Source: Streptomyces marinisediminis (lineage in GTDB: Bacteria; Actinomycetota; Actinomycetes; Streptomycetales; Streptomycetaceae). From it: a stretch of 64,000 nucleotides of DNA. Shown here piece after piece: positions 17,799 through 25,868 of the stretch (positions within the stretch are counted from its first letter, which is position 1; each line of letters opens with the position of its first letter). The stretch is taken from positions 124,001-188,000 of the forward strand of contig NZ_JAPKFL010000007.1 in the NCBI RefSeq assembly GCF_026262575.1, in the 5' to 3' direction. The notes under the pieces are model-generated. The model ran no database searches. It worked only from the letters and a program-made list of their open reading frames with translations, and was not told where the DNA came from. Both the position numbers and the translations under genes were made by a program.

Positions 17799-18545
17799 AT
17801 GACCGACTCACTCGGCCCGCGTCTCAAGGTCGGCGTCGTCGTGCCCTCGACCAACACCTCGGCCCAGCCGGAGATGGAGGCGCTGCGGCCCCACCAGGTC
17901 ACCAACCACACCGGCCGCATGGTGATCGGTGACGACTCCATGGTCGACGAACCCGGTTTCGACCACGTCATGCGAAGCATCCGCGGCTCCACCCACCCGG
18001 CGATCAGAAGCGTCGTGAGCTGCAACCCCGACTGCGTGATCATCGGCGTCTCCCCCGAGAGCTACTGGGAGGGGCCGGACTCCCACGCGCGCGTCCTGGA
18101 CTCCATGCGCGAGGCCGCGGGTGGGCTGCCCGTCGTCATGAGCCCCGACGCCATTAACGCCGCGCTGAACGTGCACACCGCGCGGCGGATCGCGGTCGTC
18201 ACGCCCTACCTGCCGGTCGGAGACGACTCGGTGAGCCGGTTCTTCAAGGACAACGGCTACGAGGTCGTGCGCGTCCGGGGGCTCGGCATGCCCAGCCCGG
18301 CCAAGATCTCCCACGTCCCTGCGGAGCGGCTGCGCGCCGTGGTCCAGGAGATCGACGGCCCCGAGGTCGAGGCGATCGTCCAGGTCGGCACGAACGTGGC
18401 CATGGCGAGCGTCGCGGCCGCCGCCGAGGACTGGATCGGCAAGCCCGTGCTCTCCAACAACACCGTCCTGTACTGGCACGCACTGCGCCAGAACGGCATC
18501 CACGACCGCGTCCACGGCCACGGCTCCCTGCTGTCCGAGCACTGA
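17799..18545 (+). CDS. Asp/Glu racemase superfamily (Amdase/maleate isomerase-like) protein
   Basis: This 248-residue protein belongs to the group of arylmalonate decarboxylases and maleate cis-trans isomerases (LKVGVVVPSTNTSAQPEMEAL; PVVMSPDAINAALN; RRIAVVTPYLPVGDDSV; GKPVLSNNTVLYWHALRQ). The two positions that carry catalytic cysteines in maleate isomerase appear altered: the first loop reads IIGVSPESYW and the second IVQVGTNVAMA. It therefore probably does not use the classical two-cysteine racemisation. The ATG at 17799 follows AAGGCAGGA. It lies between the tautomerase and an exporter in the NRPS locus, so a role in handling the amino-acid-derived product is plausible but unproven. Confidence 0.85.
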   Translation: MTDSLGPRLKVGVVVPSTNTSAQPEMEALRPHQVTNHTGRMVIGDDSMVDEPGFDHVMRSIRGSTHPAIRSVVSCNPDCVIIGVSPESYWEGPDSHARVLDSMREAAGGLPVVMSPDAINAALNVHTARRIAVVTPYLPVGDDSVSRFFKDNGYEVVRVRGLGMPSPAKISHVPAERLRAVVQEIDGPEVEAIVQVGTNVAMASVAAAAEDWIGKPVLSNNTVLYWHALRQNGIHDRVHGHGSLLSEH

Positions 18546-18629
18546 GAGCCCGGCGGCCGCCCGCGGCACACCCACCCGCGCTACAGCGTCCCGTCCGAGG
18601 AGACGGTCCGCGCCTCCTGGAGAGAACTC

Positions 18630-19856
18630 GTGACCACCACCCACAGCGGCGACAACACCACCGCGCCGCCCCTCAGTCCGCCGTCCACCGAGGACCGGCT
18701 CCCCCACCTGAAGCTGCTGGCGTTCACCGCCGCCGGCTTCCTGGCGATCATGACCGAGACCATGCCCGCGGGGCTGCTCCCGCAGATCGCGAACGGCCTG
18801 AGCGTGTCCGAGGGAATGGCGGGGCAGCTCGTCACCCTGTACGCGCTCGGGTCCGTGCTCGCGGCGATCCCGGTGATCGCCGCGACCCGCAGCGTGCGCC
18901 GCAGGCCGCTCCTGCTGACCGCGGTGGGCGGGCTGTTCGTCTTCAACACCGTCACGGCACTGTCCGGCAGCTACGCCGTCACGCTGGGGGCCCGGTTCCT
19001 CGCGGGCATGGCGGCGGGCGTGATCTGGGGCCTGCTCGCCGGCTACGCCCGGCGCCTGGTGCCCGAGCACCTCCAGGGCCGCGCCCTGGCCGTCGTCGGG
19101 GTGGGCCAGCCGATCGCCCTGACCCTCGGCGTCCCGCTGGGCACCTGGCTCGGCTCCCACGTCACCTGGCAGGGCGTCTTCTGGATCATGTCGGCCGTGG
19201 CGCTGACCCTGATGATCTGGGTGCGCGCGCTGGTGCCCGACTTCGCCGGGCAGACGGCCGCCCAGCGCCGCCCCATCCGGGAGATCTTCCTGATGCCGGG
19301 CATCCGCGCCGTCCTCGCCGTGATCTTCCTGTGGATTCTCGCCCACAACGTCCTGTACACCTACATCGCGCCGTTCCTGGACGACGCGGGCCTGGGCGAG
19401 CGGGTCGACGTGATGCTGCTGGTGTTCGGCGCCACCGCCATCGTGGGCGTCTGGTTCACCGGTCTGTTCGTCGACCGCAGACTGCGCCTGCTGACCGTCG
19501 CGAGCCTGGCGGGTCTGGCCGTCGCGGCCCTGGTGCTGGGCATCGGGCACAGCTCCCCGGTCGCGGTGGTCGTCGGCGTCGTCGCCTGGGGCCTGACGTT
19601 CGGCGGCGCGCCGACCCTGTTGCAGACCGCGATCGCCGACACGGCGGGCGACGGGGCCGACGTCGCCCAGTCGATGCTCGTCACGGTGTTCAACCTCGCC
19701 GTCGCGGGCGGCGGTGTCGTGGGCGGCCTCCTGCTGGAGTCGGCCGGGCCCGCCTCCTTCCCGTGGGTCCTGCTCGCGCTGTCCCTGGGCGCGCTGGCGG
19801 TCGTCGGCGCGGCCAGGGCGCACGGCTTCCGGCCGGGCCACCGGGTGGCCGGCTGA
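18630..19856 (+). CDS. MFS transporter, drug:proton antiporter (AraJ/DHA1) type
   Basis: This 408-residue major facilitator has 12 predicted membrane segments. Visible marks are the N-terminal FLAIMTETMPAGLLPQIANG, the loop motif between helices 2 and 3 in degenerate form (ATRSVRRRPLL), LGARFLAGMAAGVIWGLLAG, and the DHA1 motif C-like ALTLGVPLGTWLGSHVTWQ. The start GTG 18630 follows GGAGAGAACTC. It is the last gene of the rightward metabolite locus before a very strong terminator, so it most likely exports the product or gives self-resistance. The substrate is inferred only from position. Confidence 0.9.
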   Translation: MTTTHSGDNTTAPPLSPPSTEDRLPHLKLLAFTAAGFLAIMTETMPAGLLPQIANGLSVSEGMAGQLVTLYALGSVLAAIPVIAATRSVRRRPLLLTAVGGLFVFNTVTALSGSYAVTLGARFLAGMAAGVIWGLLAGYARRLVPEHLQGRALAVVGVGQPIALTLGVPLGTWLGSHVTWQGVFWIMSAVALTLMIWVRALVPDFAGQTAAQRRPIREIFLMPGIRAVLAVIFLWILAHNVLYTYIAPFLDDAGLGERVDVMLLVFGATAIVGVWFTGLFVDRRLRLLTVASLAGLAVAALVLGIGHSSPVAVVVGVVAWGLTFGGAPTLLQTAIADTAGDGADVAQSMLVTVFNLAVAGGGVVGGLLLESAGPASFPWVLLALSLGALAVVGAARAHGFRPGHRVAG

Positions 19857-19899
19857 CCGGCTGACCGGGCTGACCGGCTGACCGGCTGACCGGCTGACC
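19851..19899. repeat. Six tandem copies of GGCTGACC over the MFS stop codon
   Basis: The octamer GGCTGACC occurs six times in a row, with one extra G after the second copy. The stop codon TGA of the MFS gene lies in the first copy, and every unit carries a TGA, so copy-number change would not alter the protein. It looks like slipped-strand expansion. Confidence 0.85.
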
Positions 19900-19972
19900 G
19901 CACCCGCCCGGGAGCAGGCGTCCCGGGCGGCCGACGGGCGCCCGCCGCGCGGTGGCGGGCGGGCGGCCGGCG

Positions 19973-20021
19973 GTGTTCCGGGCCGGTCCCGCACTGGGCG
20001 GACCGGCCCGGAACACGCTTT
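19973..20021 (+). terminator. Strong rho-independent terminator closing the metabolite locus
   Basis: GTGTTCCGGGCCGGTCC (19973-19989) pairs perfectly with GGACCGGCCCGGAACAC (20000-20016), a 17-base stem with a 10-base loop, followed by GCTTTTT. This is the clearest intrinsic terminator in the window and marks the end of the MFS transcript. Confidence 0.95.
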
Positions 20022-20093
20022 TTGACCCCTTCCGCACGCCCCAGTACGTTCGACCGGAGTCTGCTGTCGAGCGTGAAGGGCGGAGTTCTTCCC

Positions 20094-21077
20094 GTGCACC
20101 CATCGAAGTTGAACGTGCAGGCGGCGTCCGCGCCGGACTGGCTGTGGGACGAATGGGGAGACCTGCTCGCCGCGTCCCTGCGCATCCTCCTCATCGTCGT
20201 CGCCGCGTTCGTCCTCCGGGCCGTGGCGGGGCGGGCCATCAGCCGGGTGGTGCAGCGCGTCCTCCAACCGGGCACCGGCGGCACCGCGCGGCGCGGACGC
20301 GCCCCGGCCGTGCTGCAACGCGACCCGAGCCGGGCCCGGGAGCGGCGTGAGCAGCGGGCGAAGACCATCGGCTCGGTGCTGAGCAGCTTCGTCACCATCG
20401 TCGTCGCCGTCATGGCGTTCGCCATGGTGCTGGGCGAGGTGGGCATCGCGCTCGGCCCGCTGCTGGCCAGCGCCGGCGTGGTGGGCCTGGCCATCGGCTT
20501 CGGTGCGCAGAGCCTCGTCGCCGACTACCTGTCCGGCCTGCTGATCATGGTCGAGGACCAGTACGGCGTCGGGGACGTCGTGGACTTGGGCGAGGCCGTC
20601 GGCGAGGTCGAGCAGATCGGGCTGCGGCTGACGCAGGTGCGCGACATCAACGGCAGCCTGTGGCACATCCGCAACGGCGAGATCCTGCGCGTGAAGAACG
20701 ACAGCCAGGACTGGGCGCGCGCGGTGCTGGACGTCTCGGTCGCCTACGACTCCGACCTCGACACCGTCTACCGCGTCCTGGAGGAGACGGGCCGGTCGCT
20801 GCGCGAGGACCCGGAGTTCGCGGACGTGCTGCTGGAGGACCCGTCGGTGTGGGGCGTGCAGTCGCTGGACGCGGACGGCGTCGTCGTCCGCCTGGCGGTC
20901 AAGACGCAGCCGCTCCAGCAGTGGGGCGTCACCCGCGAGCTGCGGCGCCGGGTGAAGGACGCGCTGGACGCTTCCGGGGTCGAACTGCCCTTCCCGCAGC
21001 GCACGGTGTGGCTGCGCGAGCCGAAGGACGGCACCGTGCCCTCCCAGCGCGGCGACAGCTCGCTCCCCTCGCTCTGA
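20094..21077 (+). CDS. Mechanosensitive ion channel, MscS family
   Basis: This small-conductance mechanosensitive channel opens under membrane tension to release solutes on hypo-osmotic shock. From GTG 20094 (after GGGCGGAG) it is 327 residues. There are two N-terminal helices (LLAASLRILLIVVAAFVLRA; VLSSFVTIVVAVMAFAMVLG), the pore helix region GPLLASAGVVGLAIGFGAQSL with the usual Gly/Ala pattern, and then the beta domain (YGVGDVVDLG, GxVEQIGLRLTQVRDINGS, HIRNGEI) and vestibule. A long basic cytoplasmic loop (ARRGRAPAVLQRDPSRARER) separates helices 1 and 2. It is monocistronic, just after the terminator of the preceding locus. Confidence 0.92.
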   Translation: MHPSKLNVQAASAPDWLWDEWGDLLAASLRILLIVVAAFVLRAVAGRAISRVVQRVLQPGTGGTARRGRAPAVLQRDPSRARERREQRAKTIGSVLSSFVTIVVAVMAFAMVLGEVGIALGPLLASAGVVGLAIGFGAQSLVADYLSGLLIMVEDQYGVGDVVDLGEAVGEVEQIGLRLTQVRDINGSLWHIRNGEILRVKNDSQDWARAVLDVSVAYDSDLDTVYRVLEETGRSLREDPEFADVLLEDPSVWGVQSLDADGVVVRLAVKTQPLQQWGVTRELRRRVKDALDASGVELPFPQRTVWLREPKDGTVPSQRGDSSLPSL

Positions 21078-21211
21078 CGCCGCCGCCAACGGCCGGACGG
21101 GGCGCGGCGGCGACGGCCTCCCGGGCGGGGCGTGCGCGGGGCGTGCGGCACGGTGGGGGCGCCGGGGACCGCGGGTGCGACGTCCCCGGCGGGGCGTGGG
21201 AGCATCGGGGA

Positions 21212-21706
21212 ATGATCGACCTCGGGTACGCGCTCTCGCGGCGGTTCCCCGACCCCCCGCAGACGCGGTACCGGGACGCCGACGTGCGCACGCTGCGGCA
21301 CGACCTGTTCTGCGGCGACGTCTACCTGGCCGACGTGGACTCCGACCGGGAACTGGCCACCGCCTGGGGGTGGGTGCCGGTGCTGGACTTCGCGTGGGCC
21401 CTGTGCGACGTCGTCGAACACCTCGACCGGGACGCGCTGGGCAGCCGCTCCGCCCGGCCGCGCCACGCCGAGCTGGACTTCACCGAGTCCACCGACCGCC
21501 TGCGCTTCACCCGCCGCTTCGGCACCGTGGAGATCACCGCCGACTGGGCTCCGCGCGAGGCGCCGCTCGCCGTGCTCCACACCGAGCTGCGCCGCGAGGC
21601 CCGCGACTTCCTCAACGACCTGATCGCCGACCTGGTCGACCTCCACGACGACCTGGGCGACAACCCGGCCGTGTGGCACCTCCAGGCCCGCTTCCCCCGC
21701 GTCTGA
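21212..21706 (+). CDS. Conserved hypothetical protein (actinobacterial)
   Basis: This 164-residue acidic protein starts at ATG 21212 after ATCGGGGA. Codon bias is normal and the frame is clearly coding (MIDLGYALSRRFPDPP; DVYLADVDSDRELATAWGW; FTRRFGTVEITADW; EARDFLNDLIADLVDLH). No signal peptide or membrane segment is seen. I do not recognise a domain with certainty; it resembles small Streptomyces proteins of unknown function. It is a single gene, with no informative neighbour. Confidence 0.75.
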   Translation: MIDLGYALSRRFPDPPQTRYRDADVRTLRHDLFCGDVYLADVDSDRELATAWGWVPVLDFAWALCDVVEHLDRDALGSRSARPRHAELDFTESTDRLRFTRRFGTVEITADWAPREAPLAVLHTELRREARDFLNDLIADLVDLHDDLGDNPAVWHLQARFPRV

Positions 21707-21826
21707 GGAGCCGGCGAGGATCGGGGAGGCGCGGACGCGGAGGCCCGGCCCCGGCCGCACGGGGCCGGGACGCACGCAGCCGGGACGCACGCCGACGACG
21801 CGGGGCGGGGGCGCCGGGGGGCGCGG

Positions 21827-22498
21827 CTACGCGCGGACGTCGATGCGCAGGTGGGCGGCGAGGGCCGGGGCCAGGTCGAGGAGCTGGGTCGGGGTGAGGG
21901 TGGCGCCGGCGAGCGCGTCGACGCCGTGGGCGAGTGTCAGCCCGGCGGCCTCCCGGAAGTCGGTGTCGCGCAGCGTGGCGCCGCTGAGGGCGACGTCGCG
22001 CAGGGTGCAGTCGCGGAAGGCGACGCGCTCCAGCCGGGCGTCGCCCAGGTCCGGTTCGACCAGGACGCAGCCCTCGAAGACCACGTCGGTCAGGGTGGTG
22101 CCGCGCAGGTTGAGGTAGTCCAGCTTGCCGCCCCGGAACCGGACGCGGCGGAGCACGGCGCCGTGGAGCCGGACGCCGCCGAGGCGCGCGTCGGCGATCT
22201 CGACGTCGCGGAGGCCGGCGTCGGCGAGGTCGGTGCCGACGCCGTGGACGCCGGTCAGCGCGCAGTCGGTGAAGCGCGCGCCGCGCAGCCCGGCCTCGTC
22301 CAGCGTGACGTCGGCGAGCGCGCAGTCCAGGAACCGGGCGCCGGGCGCGTGGGCGCGGGTGAGGTCGAGGCCGGTGAAGCGCTCGGTGTCGTAGTCGCCC
22401 TCGGGGACGAGCGGCCCGGGGTGGGGGCGCAGGTCGGCGTGGGCGAGCTCGGGCGGGCGGGGCGGCGTGGGTCCGGTCCGGGGCGTGCGGCGCGTCAT
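21827..22498 (-). CDS. Pentapeptide-repeat protein
   Basis: This 223-residue protein is made largely of A(D/N)LxX-type pentapeptide repeats (GLRGARFTDCALTGV, TDLADAGLRDVEIADARLGG, GTTLTDVVFEGCVLV, DARLERVAFRDCTLR, GATLRDTDF), which fold as a right-handed four-sided beta helix. Some members (Qnr, MfpA) mimic DNA and protect gyrase; most have no known role. The start at ATG 22498 is the first Met near the repeats. It is divergent from the quinone-reductase-like gene with only 103 bases between them. Nothing in the sequence shows a gyrase link. Confidence 0.88.
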   Translation of the reverse strand: MTRRTPRTGPTPPRPPELAHADLRPHPGPLVPEGDYDTERFTGLDLTRAHAPGARFLDCALADVTLDEAGLRGARFTDCALTGVHGVGTDLADAGLRDVEIADARLGGVRLHGAVLRRVRFRGGKLDYLNLRGTTLTDVVFEGCVLVEPDLGDARLERVAFRDCTLRDVALSGATLRDTDFREAAGLTLAHGVDALAGATLTPTQLLDLAPALAAHLRIDVRA

Positions 22499-22530
22499 GG
22501 CCCCAGCATGCCGGTCGCGCGGACCGGCGC

Positions 22531-22560
22531 TTGACTTCAACCTAGGTTCACGTTGGAGGC
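22531..22560. promoter_or_regulatory. Candidate MerR-type promoter/operator
   Basis: A -35-like TTGACT (22531-22536) is followed by the perfect palindrome AACCTAGGTT (22539-22548). Palindromes placed just after TTGAC are typical of MerR-family activated promoters (SoxR-like) of quinone reductases. No merR gene is adjacent and no good -10 is evident, so this is tentative. Confidence 0.4.
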
Positions 22561-22601
22561 TCGGGAGCGAGACGGAGACACTCCACCCGAGGGGGCACGC
22601 C

Positions 22602-23837
22602 ATGCACGCCGTACGACTGCACGCGTTCGGACCGGCCGAGAACCTGACCTACGAGGAGGTCGCCGACCCGGAGCCGGGCCCCGGCCAGGTGCTGATCGAG
22701 GTGGCCGCGGCCGGGGTGCACCTGGTGGACACCGCGCTGCGGCAGGGGTTGCAGCTCGGGCCCACCCCGGCCCCCACGGAGCTGCCGACGGTGCCGGGCC
22801 GCGAGGTGGCCGGGCGCGTCACGGCACTGGGCGCGGACGTGGCCCCAAAGTGGCTCGGGCGGCGCGTCGTCGCACACCTGGGCATGGTCCCCGGCGGCTA
22901 CGCGGAGCTGGCGGTCACCGGCACGGAGCGGCTGCACACGCTGCCGGACGACGTGGCCCCGGAGCAGGCCGTCGCCGTCGTCGGCACCGGGCGCACCGCG
23001 ATGGGCATCCTGCAGTTCGCCGAGGGGCTGGGCCCCCGGGACACCGTGCTGGTCCTCGCGGCGGCCGGCGGCATCGGCTCGCTGCTGGTGCAGTACGCCC
23101 ACCGGGCGGGCGCCCACGTGATCGGGGCCGCGGGCGGCCCGGCCAAGACGGCGGCCGTGCGCGAGCTGGGCGCCCACGAGGCGGTCGACTACCGCGCCGC
23201 GGACTGGACGAGCCGGGTCTCGCGCAAGCCGACCCACGTCTTCGAGGGCGTGGGCGGTGACGTGGCCCGGGCGGCGGTGGACCTCCTGGCACCGGGCGGC
23301 TCCCACCTCTCGTATGGGTACGCCTCCACCGGGTTCGACCCGTCCGGCCTGGCCGTGCTCGACGAGACCGAGCAGGCCGCCCGGGGCGTCACCTCGCAGG
23401 TGGTGCTCGGGGAGCCGATGTTCGCGAAGATCGGCGGCATGCGGAACCTGCGCGTGCTGGAGGAGCGGGCGATGGCCCGGCTGGCGGACGGAACGTTCCG
23501 GCCACCGGTCCACCGCTTCCCCCTCGCCCACGCGTCCCGCGCCCACCGCGCACTCGAAGAACGCGCGACGACGGGCAAGGTCGTCCTCACCCCGTGCGCA
23601 CCGCCGTGGCACCCGAGCGCCCCGGGAGGCCGGGGCCGGGGTGTCGGGGCCGGGGCCGCCGAGGCAAGGCCGCCGAGTCGGGGCCACCGAGCCACGGCCA
23701 CCGAGCCGGGACCAACGGGCCAGGGGCTCGGGTGTGCCGGGCGCGCCGCCCGACCGGCTGGGGCAGCCGTGGCGGAGCCCGGGGCGGTCAGGGGCCGGGC
23801 TCCGGAGCGGGGCCCCGGCGGCGGGCCGCCGGAGTGA
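22602..23837 (+). CDS. Zinc-binding alcohol dehydrogenase-type NADPH:quinone reductase
   Basis: This MDR-superfamily oxidoreductase of the quinone reductase type has no zinc-ligand cluster. It has an N-terminal GroES-like domain (VRLHAFGPAENLTYEEV ... GQVLIEVAAAGVHLVDTALRQG ... PTVPGREVAGRVTALG) and a Rossmann domain (VLVLAAAGGIGSLLVQYA, HRAGAHVIGAAG, FEGVGGDVARAAVDLL). The ATG at 22602 has GAGGGGGCACGCC before it. The family normally ends at about residue 330 (ATTGKVVLTP). Here the frame runs on for about 80 residues of Gly/Pro/Arg-rich sequence over repetitive DNA, so the true stop may have been lost by a frameshift or point change near 23593. Confidence 0.85.
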   Translation: MHAVRLHAFGPAENLTYEEVADPEPGPGQVLIEVAAAGVHLVDTALRQGLQLGPTPAPTELPTVPGREVAGRVTALGADVAPKWLGRRVVAHLGMVPGGYAELAVTGTERLHTLPDDVAPEQAVAVVGTGRTAMGILQFAEGLGPRDTVLVLAAAGGIGSLLVQYAHRAGAHVIGAAGGPAKTAAVRELGAHEAVDYRAADWTSRVSRKPTHVFEGVGGDVARAAVDLLAPGGSHLSYGYASTGFDPSGLAVLDETEQAARGVTSQVVLGEPMFAKIGGMRNLRVLEERAMARLADGTFRPPVHRFPLAHASRAHRALEERATTGKVVLTPCAPPWHPSAPGGRGRGVGAGAAEARPPSRGHRATATEPGPTGQGLGCAGRAARPAGAAVAEPGAVRGRAPERGPGGGPPE

Positions 23838-23893
23838 GCCTCGCACCGAACCGCGGCCCGGGGCGGGGGCCCGGGACGGCTGGGCGGGCGGGG

Positions 23894-24616
23894 TCACTCC
23901 CGTAGGCGGGCCGTCTCGGCCCGCACCCAGGGCAGCGCGTCGTAGAGGGCCTGCCCCGGGCAGTCGGTGTGGTAGCCGTCCCGGTGCCCCGCGATGACGT
24001 CGAAGGTGGCCGTCGTCCCCTCCGGGTAGCGGCTCGCGTCGTTGGTCGAGACCAGCCGCACCGTGCCCTCCGGGTCCGCGCCCGGCCGCAGCTTCCACGC
24101 GGCCACCGCCGCGATCGCGGCCAGCATCGCCCGCGGCACCTCCGCGCCCTCGCCGAGGTCACCGAGGGCCGCGATGCCCACCGTCCGGTCGTTGAAGCCC
24201 TTGGTGTGCGCACCCAGCACCGCCCGGTCGACGCCGCCGCCCCGGCCCTCGTAGACGTTGCCGCACCGGTCGACGACGAAGTTGTACCCCAGGTCGTCCC
24301 ACCCCTCGCCCTCGATGTGCGCCTCCTGCATGGCGCGCAGCAGCTCCGGCACGTCCTGCTCGCAGTCGTACCCGTTCGGGTGGTTCGTGTGGTGCACGAC
24401 GACGCCCTCGACAGACCCGGTGTACACGGGCTGCTCACGCACCGCGCCCTCGTCGGCGTCCCAGCTCGCGCGTCCGACGATCGGCGGGCGGGGCGCGGCC
24501 GGTCCGGCGCGCGTCACCTCCCGCTCCGGAACCCCGATCCGTTCCGGAGCGCTCCAGGTCACCAGCGTCGCCAGCGGCAGCACCGCCACCGCCAGCGCGA
24601 CCTTGCGCGGCCACAT
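23894..24616 (-). CDS. Secreted peptidoglycan amidase / PGRP-domain protein
   Basis: This 240-residue exported protein (MWPRKVALAVAVLPLATLVT signal or anchor) has an N-acetylmuramoyl-L-alanine amidase type 2 / PGRP domain. Expected zinc ligands are present: VVVHHTNHPNGYDC (first His), FNDRTVGIAALGD, and AGHRDGYHTDCPGQALYDAL (second His plus Cys). It has the YNFVVDRCGNVYEGRGGG loop characteristic of actinobacterial PGRPs. It would cut the stem peptide from MurNAc in cell-wall turnover. The start at 24616 is preceded by GGTGG; an ATG seven codons upstream is possible. It is probably not coupled to the lipoprotein gene 130 bases upstream. Confidence 0.9.
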   Translation of the reverse strand: MWPRKVALAVAVLPLATLVTWSAPERIGVPEREVTRAGPAAPRPPIVGRASWDADEGAVREQPVYTGSVEGVVVHHTNHPNGYDCEQDVPELLRAMQEAHIEGEGWDDLGYNFVVDRCGNVYEGRGGGVDRAVLGAHTKGFNDRTVGIAALGDLGEGAEVPRAMLAAIAAVAAWKLRPGADPEGTVRLVSTNDASRYPEGTTATFDVIAGHRDGYHTDCPGQALYDALPWVRAETARLRE

Positions 24617-24746
24617 GCGTCCACCATGCGCCGCCACCCCCGCCTACGCCGCCCGGGGGACGCCCATTCGAGTGACCACACCCATCCTGAGCTGCACGAA
24701 GATCCCGCCAACCCGCCAACCCACCGGCCGGCCCCCGCACGACCCC

Positions 24747-25868
24747 CTACGGCGCGACCGACGGCTCCGGCCGCGCCCGTGCCTCCGCCGCGCCGCGCGC
24801 GAACCCCGCGCGCACCTCCGCCGGGACGGCGTCGCGGCGCGGCTCGACCCCCTCCAGCAGCGCCTCCACCGGCGTCACCGGCTCGCGGGCCAGCCGCCGC
24901 TTGGCGTCCAGGCCCAGCGCGTCGGCGTTCAGCAGCGCCAGCGCGCCGATCGCCCGCGGCTCCGCGTCCCGGTCCGGCGCCGTCATCGGACGGTACGTGC
25001 GGGTGACGTAGGCGGCCGGGTCGTCGGCCGCCGCCATCGCCACGGCGTACTGCTCGACGTACGCCGCCGTGCCCTCCACCAGATCCGCGCGCCGCTGCCC
25101 CGCGGCCTCCCGCGGGTACTCCGCGGCCCAGCGGCCGTGCCAGTACGCCGCCGCGGCGAGGTGCCCGTCCCGGGCGCCCGGGTCCCGGTAGGCGTCGAGC
25201 AGGCGGTTGTAGACCATGGCCCGGTACAGCCTCGCCCCCGCCTCCGCCGGCCCTTCCCCGCCCGGTCCACCGCCGCCCGGTCCACCGCCGCCCGGTCCGT
25301 CACCGCGCGGTCCACCGCCGCCCGGCCCGCCGCCATCCCCCTCCGCGGGAACGGCCAGCGACGGCCAGTCCTCCTGCACGCGGAGGTGGAACAGTTCACG
25401 CGTGGCCAGCGCGAACAGGGCCAGCGCCGGATCGGCGGACCGCAGCCCCGTGGGGTCCGGCTCCGGCCGCCCGGCCGCCTCCGGGCGCACCACGACCGAC
25501 GGCTCCCCGTCCCACGTCACGGCGTCGGCCCCGCCCGGTCCGGGCACGCGCACGCCCTGCGCCGCGAACTCGTCGGGCGACACCGGGCGCAGCCCGCCCG
25601 CGTCCACGGCGAACGCCGCGTCACCGTCGCCGACGATCACCCGGTGCGCCGCGAAGTCCGCCCCGGGCCAGAACGCCCGCGTGCGCGGCCACACCCGGGC
25701 CACGGCGGCCTGCACGCCCTCCGCGAGCGCCGCCGACCGGGTGGCCGCCCCGGACGGTGACGGGGCCACCGCGCCCACGGCGGCGGCGTCCCGGCCACCG
25801 TCCACCGTGCACCCGGGCGCCACCGCCACCACCAGCAGCCCCGCCGCCAGCCTCCGCCTGCGCCCCAT
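24747..25868 (-). CDS. Putative lipoprotein with a degenerate metallopeptidase-like motif
   Basis: This 373-residue protein starts at ATG 25868 (MGRRRRLAAGLLVVAVAPGC), with a basic n-region, hydrophobic core and a weak lipobox (APGC). The middle reads ATRELFHLRVQEDW and later LVEGTAAYVEQYAVAMA. This spacing and wording resemble a gluzincin HExxH plus EGxAxYxE pair, but the first His is Arg (RELFH), so a zinc peptidase activity is unlikely. Between them lies a Gly/Pro-rich low-complexity spacer (PGGGGPGGGGPGGEGPAEAG) made by a DNA repeat at 25258-25335. Longer upstream frames are compositional. The function is unknown. Confidence 0.7.
   Translation of the reverse strand: MGRRRRLAAGLLVVAVAPGCTVDGGRDAAAVGAVAPSPSGAATRSAALAEGVQAAVARVWPRTRAFWPGADFAAHRVIVGDGDAAFAVDAGGLRPVSPDEFAAQGVRVPGPGGADAVTWDGEPSVVVRPEAAGRPEPDPTGLRSADPALALFALATRELFHLRVQEDWPSLAVPAEGDGGGPGGGGPRGDGPGGGGPGGGGPGGEGPAEAGARLYRAMVYNRLLDAYRDPGARDGHLAAAAYWHGRWAAEYPREAAGQRRADLVEGTAAYVEQYAVAMAAADDPAAYVTRTYRPMTAPDRDAEPRAIGALALLNADALGLDAKRRLAREPVTPVEALLEGVEPRRDAVPAEVRAGFARGAAEARARPEPSVAP

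Noticed and set aside
13257..18545. One continuous 1762-residue frame covering the NRPS start, the tautomerase and the racemase-like gene
   Set aside because: The part from about 15280 to 17798 is arginine/proline-rich shadow coding in the wrong frame. Real domains lie in the +1 frame there, and the racemase-like gene has its own start and ribosome site.
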